From Lactobacillales bacterium (GTDB lineage: Bacteria; Bacillota; Bacilli; Lactobacillales; Vagococcaceae), in assembly GCA_015655485.1 (NCBI GenBank), contig JAATEZ010000227.1, forward strand, positions 1 to 5,362: a stretch of 5,362 nucleotides of DNA, read 5' to 3'. The notes beneath the pieces were generated by a model. The model worked only from the letters and a program-made list of their open reading frames with translations, was not told the origin of the DNA and ran no database searches. Positions 1 through 5,362 of this stretch are shown here, piece after piece; the first letter of the stretch is position 1; every line of letters starts with the position of its first letter. Position numbers and translations under genes: made by a program.

Positions 1-123
1 TTAGATAAAAGAATAAAAAAAGGAGAAAGGATCGGGCAAGGAATTTTTCATTCGTTTTTAAAAGCGGATGAAGATAAAAATCACGGAGACCGAGTTGGCG
101 GTTTTGGTTCATCGGGAAAGTAA
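1..123 (+). CDS. dut: dUTP diphosphatase (dUTPase), C-terminal end only
   Basis: This is the last 40 codons plus TAA of a gene that begins left of the window. dUTPase hydrolyses dUTP to dUMP and pyrophosphate in the cytoplasm, keeping uracil out of DNA and feeding dTMP synthesis. The fragment reads GERIGQGIF (residues 8-16 of the fragment), which resembles dUTPase motif IV (G-x-R-I-A/G-Q), and ends with RVGGFGSSGK, which is motif V, the glycine-rich flexible tail whose phenylalanine closes over the bound nucleotide in trimeric dUTPases. Two short motifs in the right order, with the stop just after motif V, make the identification good despite the small size. It is separated from radA by 159 bases with a candidate promoter, so it may be a separate transcription unit. 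A phage-type or other family dUTPase with the same tail cannot be excluded from this piece. Confidence 0.85.
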   Translation, partial: LDKRIKKGERIGQGIFHSFLKADEDKNHGDRVGGFGSSGK

Positions 124-220
124 AGCAGTTTACAAGTATATTTAAATCAATAGATGCAGTTTAGGTTTTTTACTTTTTCTAAAATTTGTCCGTCAAACTG
201 TTTTCCGTTACTCCATAGCC

Positions 221-229
221 TGTTATTAT
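221..229 (+). promoter_or_regulatory. Candidate extended -10 promoter element for the radA operon
   Basis: The bases TGTTATTAT form a TGn extended -10 motif followed by TATTAT, five of six matches to TATAAT. A start of transcription would fall near 236, giving a leader of about 47 bases before radA. The -35 region at the matching distance (201-206, TTTTCC) is poor, which is tolerated in extended -10 promoters. A second -10-like hexamer, TAAAAT at 232-237, lies just downstream and could be used instead. This is the only convincing promoter-like sequence I see in the gap between dut and radA. It is a reading by eye and is not supported by any expression data. Confidence 0.4.
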
Positions 230-256
230 GTTAAAATAAAGCGGAGTAGAAGCGAT

Positions 257-271
257 ATGAATAAGAGATAG
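257..271 (+). other. Possible leader mini-cistron (4 codons) before radA
   Basis: ATG at 257 opens a four-codon frame (M-N-K-R) that ends with TAG at 269-271. A ribosome-site-like CGGAG lies at 242-246, about ten bases upstream. The TAG overlaps the AGGG (270-273) that is the likely radA ribosome site, and an ATG followed directly by TAA sits at 274-279. Translation of such a unit could couple to or compete with radA initiation. It may equally be chance in an AT-rich leader, so it is listed as a possible regulatory element and not as a protein gene. Confidence 0.2.
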
Positions 272-282
272 GGATGTAATTG

Positions 283-1653
283 ATGCCAAAAAAAATAAAA
301 AGTCAATTTGTATGTCAGTCTTGTGGATACATTTCACCTAAATACTTGGGCCGATGCCCCAATTGTGGGCAATGGAATCAGATGGTGGAAGAAAAAATCC
401 AAGGGCAGTCACAACAACTTGGCCGTGTGAATTTATCCGGTCTACAAAGCAAACCTGAAAAAATAGGCGAAATCGTAGTGACTAAGGAGTCGCGGGTTCA
501 AACACGGCTTGATGAGTTTAACCGGGTACTGGGCGGAGGAGTTGTAGCAGGTTCATTGATTCTGATCGGTGGAGATCCGGGGATAGGCAAGTCAACTTTG
601 CTTCTACAAGTCTCCCAGCAATTAAATGAAACTGGCGGCCGAGTACTCTATGTTTCAGGAGAAGAAAGTGGACAACAAATAAAAATGCGTGGTGAACGGC
701 TAGGAATATTTAATCCTGATTTTTATGTTTATGCTGAAACAGATATGTCACTGATTCATAAGGAAATTGAAGAGCTTAAACCTCAGTATGTCATTGTTGA
801 TTCTATCCAGACTATGATGCATCCAGATCTTGGCAGTGTAGCTGGCAGTGTTAGCCAGGTCAGGGAAACGACGGCGGAACTGCTGCGAATAGCCAAAACG
901 AATCAAATAGCTGTTTTTATTGTTGGTCATGTGACAAAAGACGGAGCTATCGCTGGGCCCAGGATGCTGGAACATATGGTGGATACGGTATTGTATTTTG
1001 AGGGAGATCGACATCATAGCTTTCGTATTTTGCGGGCAGTTAAAAATCGATTTGGCTCAACCGATGAAATTGGTATTTTCGAAATGCATGAAAATGGGTT
1101 GACGGAAGTTCTTAATCCATCGCAAGCTTTTCTCGAAGAGCGTTTAGAAGGAGCCACAGGTTCCTCCATTGTGGTTTCTATGGAAGGGACTCGACCGATT
1201 TTGGCTGAGATTCAAGCGCTGATCACTCCCTCAATGTTTGGGAATGCCAAAAGAACAGCGGCAGGCTTAGACTATAATCGTGTGTCCTTATTGATGGCTG
1301 TTTTAGAGAAAAGGGCAGGTTTATTATTGCAAAATCAAGACGCTTATTTAAAGGCAGCTGGTGGTGTGAAACTAGATGAGCCAGCTATTGATTTAGCTAT
1401 TGCGATAAGTATCGCCTCAAGTTATAAAGAAAAAGGAACATTACCTAGTGAATGTTTCATTGGTGAAATCGGTTTGACTGGAGAGATTAGAAGAGTCAGT
1501 CGCATAGAACAACGAGTTCAAGAAGCAAAGAAATTGGGCTTTACAAAAGTTTTTCTTCCTAAAAATAACTTAGATGGATGGCAATTGCCAAAAGAAATTG
1601 AGATTGTGGGAGTAACGACCATTTCTGAAGCGTTGAACAAAGTATTTCATTAA
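283..1653 (+). CDS. radA: DNA repair protein RadA (Sms)
   Basis: This encodes a complete RadA of 456 residues, the usual family length. RadA is a cytoplasmic RecA-like, DnaB-type hexameric ATPase that promotes branch migration of recombination intermediates and also acts in transformation in Gram-positive bacteria. The N-terminal zinc finger has C11-x2-C14 and C25-x2-C28. The ATPase domain shows Walker A at 97-104 (GDPGIGKS, K103), a Walker B strand ending at D173 (VIVDS) and the RadA-specific KNRFG motif at 254-258. The region from about 275 to the end is the Lon-like (S16 fold) domain, with the DEPAIDLAIA stretch where Lon proteases carry their active serine; RadA has no protease activity. 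The start is taken as ATG 283: TTG 280 is in frame but an in-frame TAA at 277-279 blocks anything further upstream, and the AGGG at 270-273 is nine bases from ATG 283. An A8 run (288-295) follows the start. It is probably the first gene of the operon. Confidence 0.97.
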   Translation: MPKKIKSQFVCQSCGYISPKYLGRCPNCGQWNQMVEEKIQGQSQQLGRVNLSGLQSKPEKIGEIVVTKESRVQTRLDEFNRVLGGGVVAGSLILIGGDPGIGKSTLLLQVSQQLNETGGRVLYVSGEESGQQIKMRGERLGIFNPDFYVYAETDMSLIHKEIEELKPQYVIVDSIQTMMHPDLGSVAGSVSQVRETTAELLRIAKTNQIAVFIVGHVTKDGAIAGPRMLEHMVDTVLYFEGDRHHSFRILRAVKNRFGSTDEIGIFEMHENGLTEVLNPSQAFLEERLEGATGSSIVVSMEGTRPILAEIQALITPSMFGNAKRTAAGLDYNRVSLLMAVLEKRAGLLLQNQDAYLKAAGGVKLDEPAIDLAIAISIASSYKEKGTLPSECFIGEIGLTGEIRRVSRIEQRVQEAKKLGFTKVFLPKNNLDGWQLPKEIEIVGVTTISEALNKVFH

Positions 1654-1663
1654 AGAAGAATAG

Positions 1664-1669
1664 AGGAGG
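1664..1669 (+). promoter_or_regulatory. Consensus ribosome binding site deciding the yacL start
   Basis: AGGAGG is a perfect anti-Shine-Dalgarno match in the 23-base gap after radA. Two tandem TTG codons follow at 1674 and 1677. The distance is seven bases to TTG 1677 but only four to TTG 1674, so 1677 is the better start. There is no ATG or GTG in frame nearby before the first membrane segment, which supports a TTG start. Confidence 0.75.
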
Positions 1670-1676
1670 GATTTTG

Positions 1677-2870
1677 TTGCAGAAAAAAGTTATTACTTTT
1701 TTTATGTTAATTATCGGAGCAAGTCTGGGCGTGACTTTTTTACCTGACTTATGGCAGCTTATGAATTTGGCAAAGAATAACGTTTTAAATAATACACTTA
1801 CAAATGGATTGATCGGTGCTCTTATTTTTTTCATTATTTCGTTAATATTTGTAAAGTATATTGTTTTAGCGATCAAGGAAGTAGAAAAGTATCTAAGTGA
1901 GCAAAGTTTGACTTATTTGCTTTTTGGAAGTATAGGCGGTCTTATTGGCTTGGCAATTGGGGTATTAGTTTCTATCCCGCTTTTTAATTTAAACATTCCA
2001 ATTATTGACAATGTAGTACCGATATTGCTACTGATTGTTTTGGGGTATTTAGGTTTTCGCGTAGGGGCAACGAGGACGGAAGAATGGCGGAAAATATTTA
2101 CTTCTAAAAGTAAAAAAAATATCGGCGAAGTATTAGATAGAAAAGCTGATGAGAGTTTTCGCAAATATAAAATTTTGGATACTAGTGTGATCATTGATGG
2201 TCGCGTTTATGATATTGCCAAAACGGGTTTTTTGGAAGGAGTTTTATTGATTCCTAATTTTGTTCTTTATGAATTGCAGTATATCGCTGATTCAGGAGAT
2301 AGTATCAAACGTGTGCGCGGCCGTAGAGGTCTAGACATTTTGAACGCTTTGCAAAAAGAAGATGGGATAAGTGTTGAAATGTACGATGGAGATTTTGAAG
2401 AGATAACTGAGGTAGACAGCAAGTTGATTAAATTAGCGAAGTTGCTAGATGGTGTCGTAGTGACCAATGACTATAATCTAAATAAGGTTTGCGAGTTTCA
2501 AAATGTTCCGGTTTTAAACATCAATGCTTTGGCTAATGCGGTTAAACCGGTTGTTGTTCCTGGCGAAACGATGACTGTTCAAGTATTGAAAGATGGAACT
2601 GAGCGACAACAAGGAGTTGCCTATTTGGATGATGGAACGATGGTAGTAGTAGAAGATGGTCAATACTATAAGAATAAACCATTGCTGGTTGTTGTAACAA
2701 GCGCTTTACAGACTGCGGCCGGGAGAATGATTTTTGCCAAACCGGCGCATGCACAGACAAGTCTGGATGAAACAACAACAGCTGATAAAGAGGAAGCAGA
2801 AAAACCTACAGATAACAAGATGGACAGTGTCAATAACAATACTGTGAAAAAGAAAAAACGAAAAAAATAA
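1677..2870 (+). CDS. yacL: Membrane-anchored PIN-TRAM domain protein, YacL family
   Basis: This 397-residue protein has an N-terminal membrane part followed by a cytoplasmic PIN domain and a TRAM domain. Four hydrophobic segments lie at about 4-24, 44-66, 80-103 and 111-128. The PIN domain begins with LDTSVIIDGR at 167-176 and carries the expected acidic residues D168, E199, D247 and D265 (in TNDYN), the metal-binding set of PIN ribonucleases. The TRAM part spans about 290-355, from PGETMTVQVLKDG to AGRMIFAKP, and is a probable RNA-binding beta-barrel. The last 40 or so residues are polar and end in a basic KKKKRKK tail. Family members next to radA are widely conserved in Firmicutes; their physiological substrate is, to my knowledge, not settled, so RNA cleavage is inferred from the fold. 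The start is TTG 1677, set by the AGGAGG site; TTG 1674 would add one residue. disA, found between radA and yacL in Bacillus, is absent. Confidence 0.93.
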   Translation: MQKKVITFFMLIIGASLGVTFLPDLWQLMNLAKNNVLNNTLTNGLIGALIFFIISLIFVKYIVLAIKEVEKYLSEQSLTYLLFGSIGGLIGLAIGVLVSIPLFNLNIPIIDNVVPILLLIVLGYLGFRVGATRTEEWRKIFTSKSKKNIGEVLDRKADESFRKYKILDTSVIIDGRVYDIAKTGFLEGVLLIPNFVLYELQYIADSGDSIKRVRGRRGLDILNALQKEDGISVEMYDGDFEEITEVDSKLIKLAKLLDGVVVTNDYNLNKVCEFQNVPVLNINALANAVKPVVVPGETMTVQVLKDGTERQQGVAYLDDGTMVVVEDGQYYKNKPLLVVVTSALQTAAGRMIFAKPAHAQTSLDETTTADKEEAEKPTDNKMDSVNNNTVKKKKRKK

Positions 2871-2888
2871 AGAAGTTGACTGAAAGAC

Positions 2889-2900
2889 AGGGGCGAAGGA
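2889..2900 (+). promoter_or_regulatory. Weak, awkwardly placed ribosome site region of ispD
   Basis: The bases before ATG 2903 contain AGGGG (2889-2893, nine bases from the ATG) and AAGGA (2896-2900, only two bases from the ATG). The first has suitable spacing but a poor match, and the second has a better match but is too close. The other in-frame start, TTG 2876, has only AAAGAAG directly abutting it. The site therefore looks weaker than that of yacL, and ispD translation may depend in part on ribosomes finishing yacL 32 bases upstream. Confidence 0.4.
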
Positions 2901-2902
2901 TT

Positions 2903-3607
2903 ATGTATTATGAGTCAATACTTCTGGCGGCAGGTCAAGGGAGACGAATGGGGGCGTCCCGCAATAAAATTTTATTACATCTGCTTGGGAAGCCTGTAAT
3001 CGTCTATTCATTAGAAGTTTTTTTAGCAGATCCGGCTTGTCATCATATAGTATTAGTTGTTCAAGAGGATGAGAAAGAGCTGATGAGTCAGATTATTAAA
3101 CGATATTTTTTCCCTTCTTCAAAAAAAAAAATTTCAATCGTTGTTGGGGGTGTAGAACGTCAAGAGAGTGTTTATTGCGGTCTGTTAGCTGTAAAGAGGC
3201 TAAATGAGTTAGTAATGGTCCATGATGGTGCTCGGCCTTTTGTTACCCTAGCTCAGCTAAAATCGATTTATAAAAAGGCTAGTGAAAATAAAGCCGCCAT
3301 TTTAGGTGTTCCGGTAAAAGACACCATAAAAAAAGTAATAGCAGGAAAAGTGAGCCAAACGATTTCAAGAGAAGAGCTGTGGCAGATCCAAACTCCTCAA
3401 GCATTTTTGGGAAAAGAGTTATTTGAAGCTCAGCAGCTTGCAAAAGAGGATGATTTTTTAGGCACAGACGACGCTTCTTTAATGGAGAAGTATGGTTCTA
3501 GAGAGATTGATTTAGTTCTGGGAAGTTACGATAATATCAAGTTGACGACACCAGATGATATGATGATGGGTGAATCTATTTTAAGACGTAGAATCAAACA
3601 AGCGTGA
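2903..3607 (+). CDS. ispD: 2-C-methyl-D-erythritol 4-phosphate cytidylyltransferase
   Basis: IspD joins CTP and 2-C-methyl-D-erythritol 4-phosphate to give CDP-methylerythritol and pyrophosphate, the third step of the MEP isoprenoid pathway in the cytoplasm. The 234-residue product has the family's normal length. The N-terminal CTP loop LAAGQGRRMG is at 8-17 with K22 after it; HDGARP is at 107-112 (D108), PVKDT ends at T141, R156 precedes the QTPQAF motif, and DNIKLTTPDD contains K213. These correspond to the catalytic residues known from the E. coli enzyme. LAAGQG and the NIK motif favour IspD over the related ribitol-phosphate cytidylyltransferase TarI. ATG 2903 is chosen because it puts the first strand directly before the CTP loop, as in Bacillus and Listeria homologues; TTG 2876 would add nine residues. 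An 11-A run lies inside the gene at 3121-3131, in a lysine-rich loop, and the frame is intact. ispF follows after 17 bases. Confidence 0.95.
   Translation: MYYESILLAAGQGRRMGASRNKILLHLLGKPVIVYSLEVFLADPACHHIVLVVQEDEKELMSQIIKRYFFPSSKKKISIVVGGVERQESVYCGLLAVKRLNELVMVHDGARPFVTLAQLKSIYKKASENKAAILGVPVKDTIKKVIAGKVSQTISREELWQIQTPQAFLGKELFEAQQLAKEDDFLGTDDASLMEKYGSREIDLVLGSYDNIKLTTPDDMMMGESILRRRIKQA
3121..3131 (+). repeat. A11 homopolymer tract inside ispD
   Basis: Eleven consecutive A bases encode part of Ser-Lys-Lys-Lys-Ile. Losing one A would bring in a TAG at 3153-3155, and gaining one A would bring in a TGA at 3205-3207. Both stops lie before the HDGARP catalytic motif at about 3221, so either slip would destroy IspD. 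It is the longest homopolymer in the window. Confidence 0.9.
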
Positions 3608-3624
3608 AGGAAGTGTACAAAAGG

Positions 3625-4104
3625 ATGATTCGAATAGGCCAAGGGTTTGATGTCCATCAATTGGTAGAAGGTCGTGAATGCATGGTTGGTGGAGTAAAGA
3701 TCCCTTATGAAAAAGGATTATTAGGGCATTCTGATGCAGATGTGTTACTGCATGCCATTATTGACGCATTGCTAGGTGCTTGCGGTTTGGGAGATATCGG
3801 GCATTTTTTCCCTGATTCAGATGTTCTTTACAAAGATGCTGATTCACTAATATTATTACAAGAAATATGGCAAAAACTGAAAAAAATGGAAGTTGCGATT
3901 TGCAATATTGATTGTACGATTTTAGCAGAGAAACCTAAAATGTATCCTTATTTAGCTGAAATGAAAGAAAAAATTGCTGAGACTTGCGAAATTGAGAAAC
4001 AACAAGTAAACTTAAAAGCAACTACAATGGAAACTATGGGATTTATTGGGCGCAATGAAGGAATAGGTGCTATGGCCATTGTGCTAATAGAAAAAAATTT
4101 TTAG
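3625..4104 (+). CDS. ispF: 2-C-methyl-D-erythritol 2,4-cyclodiphosphate synthase
   Basis: IspF converts CDP-methylerythritol 2-phosphate to methylerythritol 2,4-cyclodiphosphate and CMP, the fifth MEP step, as a cytoplasmic homotrimer. The product has 159 residues, the standard length. The metal-binding triad is visible as D9 and H11 in GQGFDVH and H43 in GHSDADVLLH. GDIGHFFPDSD, the DCTILAEKPKMYPY segment and the C-terminal KATTMETMGFIGRNEGIG motif (cytidine and phosphate contacts) are all present, so the enzyme looks functional. ATG 3625 is preferred because homologues begin M-x-R-I-G-Q-G-F-D-V-H. GTG 3604, which overlaps the ispD stop as GTGA, and GTG 3613 are in-frame alternatives adding seven or four residues. 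For ATG 3625 the AAGGA at 3607-3611 is 13 bases away and AAAAGG abuts the codon, so initiation may rely on coupling to ispD. The intervening enzyme, IspE, is not in this window. Confidence 0.96.
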   Translation: MIRIGQGFDVHQLVEGRECMVGGVKIPYEKGLLGHSDADVLLHAIIDALLGACGLGDIGHFFPDSDVLYKDADSLILLQEIWQKLKKMEVAICNIDCTILAEKPKMYPYLAEMKEKIAETCEIEKQQVNLKATTMETMGFIGRNEGIGAMAIVLIEKNF

Positions 4105-4120
4105 AAAGAGGCTTATACAC

Positions 4121-5362
4121 ATGACAAAAAAAATCCGTGTTCGTTATGCACCTAGTCCAACAGGGCATTTACATATCGGCAATGCGCGAACAGCATTGTT
4201 TAATTATTTGTTTGCTCGTCACAATGATGGTGATTTTATTATCCGGATCGAGGATACAGATCAAAAAAGAAATATTGCTGATGGCGAAAGAAGTAAGTTA
4301 GATAATTTAGCGTGGTTAGGAATGGATTGGGACGAAGCACCGGATAAGCCTGGTTTAGTAGGACCGTATCGGCAATCGGAACGTAAGGAAATTTATTTAC
4401 CTCTGATTGAACAACTTTTAGCGAGTAATTTAGCTTATAAGTGCTATTGTACAGAAGAAGAGCTAGCAGCAGAGCGTGAACAACAACGTAGCCGAAGTCA
4501 AATGCCGCATTACTCAGGTACATGCAGCCAATTGACAGCTGAGCAACAAGCGAAAAAAGAAGCTCAAGGGATTGAACCGGTTATTCGGTTTAGAGTTCCT
4601 AAAAATCATGCTTATCATTTCAAGGATATGGTGAAGGGTGACATTACTTTTGAATCTGAAAGTATTGGTGGCGACTTTGTTATTTTAAAAAGAGATGGAA
4701 TGCCAACCTATAACTTTGCTGTTGCTGTTGATTATCATCTAATGGAAATCACTCACGTCTTAAGAGGCGATGACCATATAGCCAATACACCGAAACAACT
4801 GATGATTTATGAAGCTTTTGGATGGGAACCGCCAATTTTCGGTCACATGACACTCATCATTAATAGTGAAACCGGGAAAAAATTGAGTAAACGGGATGAA
4901 ACTATTATACAGTTCATTGAGCAATATCAAGAATTAGGCTATCTTCCTGAAGCAATGTTTAATTTTATCACTTTGTTAGGCTGGTCCCCAGTAGGAGAAA
5001 AAGAGATTTTTTCAAAGGGGGAGCTTATTCAATTATTTGATGAACATCGGTTGAGCAAATCACCGGCTGCGTTTGACGGGAAAAAATTGGAATGGGTCAA
5101 CAACCAATATTTGAAGAAGTTAGATTTGGATATTGTTACGGATATGTGTTTACCTTTTCTGGTCAAAGCGGGGAAAGTAGAAACGGAACCATCGGCTGAA
5201 AAAATAGAGTGGGTACGTAAACTAGTGAGTCTATACCAGCAACAAATGAGCTACGCTGGTGAGATCGTGTCTTTGACCGAATTGTTTTTCAATGATCATC
5301 CGATTCTTGATCAGGAATCACAAGAAATTTTAGCCAGTGATACAGCAAGAATCGTTTTGAAA
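4121..5362 (+). CDS. gltX: Glutamyl-tRNA synthetase, 3' end outside the window
   Basis: GltX attaches glutamate to tRNA-Glu (and in many Firmicutes also to tRNA-Gln for later amidation) in the cytoplasm. The open frame of 414 codons reaches the right edge without a stop; the family is about 480-500 residues, so roughly 70-80 are missing, all from the anticodon-binding end. The class I signature is PSPTGHLHIGNA with HIGN at 18-21, and the KMSKS-type loop is KLSKR at 254-258, a normal variant for this family. IRIEDTD and RGDDHIANTPKQ are further GluRS/GlnRS motifs. C108, C110 and C135 match the spacing of the zinc cysteines of the E. coli enzyme, but the fourth position is Q137 where E. coli has histidine. 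ATG 4121 has a ribosome site AAAGAGG (4105-4111) nine bases upstream. ispF ends 16 bases before it with no terminator or T-box-like leader between, so gltX is probably transcribed with the upstream genes. Confidence 0.96.
   Translation, partial: MTKKIRVRYAPSPTGHLHIGNARTALFNYLFARHNDGDFIIRIEDTDQKRNIADGERSKLDNLAWLGMDWDEAPDKPGLVGPYRQSERKEIYLPLIEQLLASNLAYKCYCTEEELAAEREQQRSRSQMPHYSGTCSQLTAEQQAKKEAQGIEPVIRFRVPKNHAYHFKDMVKGDITFESESIGGDFVILKRDGMPTYNFAVAVDYHLMEITHVLRGDDHIANTPKQLMIYEAFGWEPPIFGHMTLIINSETGKKLSKRDETIIQFIEQYQELGYLPEAMFNFITLLGWSPVGEKEIFSKGELIQLFDEHRLSKSPAAFDGKKLEWVNNQYLKKLDLDIVTDMCLPFLVKAGKVETEPSAEKIEWVRKLVSLYQQQMSYAGEIVSLTELFFNDHPILDQESQEILASDTARIVLK

Noticed and set aside
160..183. Possible terminator after dut: TTTAG (160-164) pairing with CTAAA (179-183), with T runs
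   Set aside because: The stem is only five mostly A-T pairs with a 14-base loop, and the T run is in the loop instead of following the stem, so it does not look like an intrinsic terminator.
209..248. Inverted repeat TACTCC (209-214) and GGAGTA (243-248) around the radA -10 region
   Set aside because: Six base pairs over a 28-base loop is easily found by chance, and the left arm would not be in a transcript starting near 236.
748..2778. Several minus-strand open frames of 66-105 codons opposite radA and yacL
   Set aside because: All lie opposite strongly conserved genes and their translations look like no known family; they are coding-strand shadows.
2876..2904. Promoter-like TTGACT (2876-2881) with GATTAT 17 bases later (2899-2904) before ispD
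   Set aside because: Transcription would start near 2911, downstream of the preferred ispD ATG at 2903, and the -10 matches only four of six bases; it could at most feed ispF and gltX.
2903..3607. The cytidylyltransferase being TarI (CDP-ribitol synthesis for teichoic acid) and not IspD
   Set aside because: The LAAGQG loop, the DNIKLTTPDD motif with K213 and the adjacent ispF all point to IspD; no tar genes are beside it.
4105..4120. T-box or other riboswitch before gltX
   Set aside because: The gap between ispF and gltX is only 16 bases and holds just a ribosome site, too short for any structured leader.
4239..4523. A 94-codon open frame on the minus strand
   Set aside because: It lies wholly inside gltX, which has unmistakable GluRS motifs; the minus-strand protein shows no recognisable domain and is a shadow of the coding strand.

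Overview
The window is a single-direction (+ strand) stretch of conserved housekeeping genes from a low-GC Gram-positive bacterium (Firmicutes, Bacilli). All genes read rightwards with tight spacing: the 3' end of dut (dUTPase), a 159-base gap with a probable promoter, then radA, a PIN-TRAM membrane protein gene (yacL family), ispD, ispF, and the first 414 codons of gltX, which runs off the right edge. I see no mobile element, CRISPR array, RNA gene or strong terminator.

Organism: AT-rich codon use, consensus AGGAGG ribosome sites and the order radA-yacL-ispD-ispF-gltX match the Bacillus/Listeria clpC-radA-gltX region. The gene upstream of radA is dut, not the ctsR-mcsA-mcsB-clpC block, and disA is missing between radA and yacL. 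From memory, dut-radA-yacL-gltX is an enterococcal (Lactobacillales) arrangement, so I lean to Enterococcaceae or a relative with moderate confidence. Most Lactobacillales make isoprenoids by the mevalonate route, which makes the intact ispD-ispF pair the most notable content here.

Layout: dut ends at 123. The gap 124-282 holds an extended -10 element near 221-229 and a short leader with two tiny start-stop units just before radA. From radA onwards the intergenic gaps are only 23, 32, 17 and 16 bases with no terminator, so radA, yacL, ispD, ispF and gltX probably form one operon.

The genes serve different ends: nucleotide-pool hygiene (Dut), homologous-recombination branch migration (RadA), a membrane-anchored probable RNA-acting protein (YacL), two steps of the methylerythritol phosphate (MEP) isoprenoid pathway (IspD, IspF) and charging of tRNA-Glu (GltX). 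This is a growth-linked operon, not a single pathway.

No clearly novel system is present. The points most worth a second look are the MEP genes in a probable Lactobacillales setting, an 11-A homopolymer inside ispD, the poorly placed ribosome sites of ispD and ispF compared with the strong one of yacL, and the mini-cistrons in the radA leader.
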